This document shows positions 63,301 to 64,000 of a stretch of DNA of 64,000 nt, piece after piece. The stretch covers positions 1,190,001 to 1,254,000 of the forward strand of contig JAEMBT020000005.1 in the NCBI GenBank assembly GCA_018873245.2. The letters are read 5' to 3'. How positions within the stretch are numbered: position 1 is the first letter of the stretch; each line of letters starts with the position of its first letter. A program made the translations under genes and the position numbers. The DNA comes from Archegozetes longisetosus (Eukaryota; Arthropoda; Arachnida; Sarcoptiformes; Trhypochthoniidae). The notes beneath the pieces are model-generated. The model saw nothing but the letters and a program-made list of their open reading frames with translations, did not search any database and had not been told where the DNA came from.

Positions 63301-64000
63301 GATTATTGACTTTGAAGGTGAGTTTGACTGTTTAAATGGATGAGTCCACCGGTTTTTTCAGTCTAAATTGAACGATTTAGGTCAAAATTCTCGTTATACT
63401 CTATCAACTTGTATTGACTTTTCAATAAGACCCAAACATGTTATTGAATAGAATGAAATGATCATCTTTATATCTTAATTCTATTTAATTCTGATTTGTT
63501 TGAATGCACTAAAATCTTTCATACAACACATTTAAACAGTTTATATGGGAATACTTATAAACAATTTAATTTGAAAGACTTTGTTTGATGATTCAAAAAC
63601 CAAAACTGCAAAACTTCCTAATAAGGTTTATAACAAATAATTATTGCCAATTGACACAAAAAGACTGTTTGTTATGAAAGTAAATGCTTTTAAAAGAGAA
63701 ATTAAAAGCTATTCTAGTTGGCTTCGGACATATCTACATAAAACACCGCTGTTTAGTTCTAATAATTTTTTCTTAGTTAAACAAATCTTTGAAGACAAAA
63801 TGTGATAACTCAAGAATAAGAACCAAGTAACAAAATTGTCGATGCATAGATATGATAATATGTTCTTTAAAGCCTCATATCTGCAAAATCTCACGTACTC
63901 TCATAATTATTTTTCCTTATAAACAAAGAATAATAAACTTTTGTTGCAATAGAACCAGTGCAATGAAAGCAATAAATTTGTTGGTTCGTTGATAAATATT
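63301..64000. other. No recognised feature
   Basis: AT-rich sequence up to the window edge. A minus-strand open frame at 63709-63894 has no recognisable domain. The unidentified gene may continue here or beyond the window. Confidence 0.5.

Noticed and set aside
1..64000. tRNA or rRNA genes, CRISPR arrays, bacterial operons
   Set aside because: No tRNA B-box with a foldable cloverleaf, no rRNA-like blocks and no spaced repeats were seen; the window is eukaryotic.

Overview
The window is AT-rich animal DNA, with genes in many phase-consistent GT-AG exons. Introns range from 61-68 nt up to about 23 kb. Protein-level similarity (a type A LGR1-like receptor, TFIIA large subunit, GINS3), the DD37E mariner-type element and short TTAGG/CCTAA-like motifs suggest an arthropod. 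A chelicerate or mite is my best guess, but that is inference, not proof.

Layout. 1-2.8 kb: no convincing gene, only a possible decayed zinc-finger fragment. 2,850-41,697 (minus): one 17-exon gene for a leucine-rich-repeat glycoprotein-hormone-type GPCR (LGR1 class, 1,174 aa in my model). It has a signal peptide plus Cys box in exon 1, eight LRR exons with the phase pattern of vertebrate FSHR/TSHR genes, a hinge with the CCAF and NPCED motifs, a seven-helix domain split over five exons, and a long tail with an unusual Cys cluster. Its 23-kb first intron carries a nearly intact DD37E Tc1/mariner-type transposon (38,142-39,459, opposite strand, one frameshift), a long inverted repeat (about 28.87-29.59 kb), microsatellites and one exon-like patch. 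Smaller introns carry a MITE-like hairpin (7.9-8.1 kb) and a hAT-like non-autonomous element (11.3-11.7 kb).

42-56 kb is intergenic and mostly featureless. It holds a second long inverted-repeat element (45,530-46,769), a GGGAT repeat and a CCTAA hairpin. 55,998-60,443 (minus): the TFIIA alpha/beta precursor (GTF2A1), 7 exons and 393 aa, with a Q23 tract and a Taspase-1 type site. It is head-to-head with an intronless GINS3 (PSF3) gene (61,038-61,790, plus), so the 594 bp between them is a candidate divergent promoter. 62.0-63.3 kb holds two probable minus-strand exons of a gene I could not identify.

The genes are functionally unrelated: a hormone receptor, a basal transcription factor and a replication-helicase subunit. 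The likely novelty lies in the two long fold-back loci (possible hairpin-RNA sources), the transposon, and the odd tail and N-terminal extension of the receptor.
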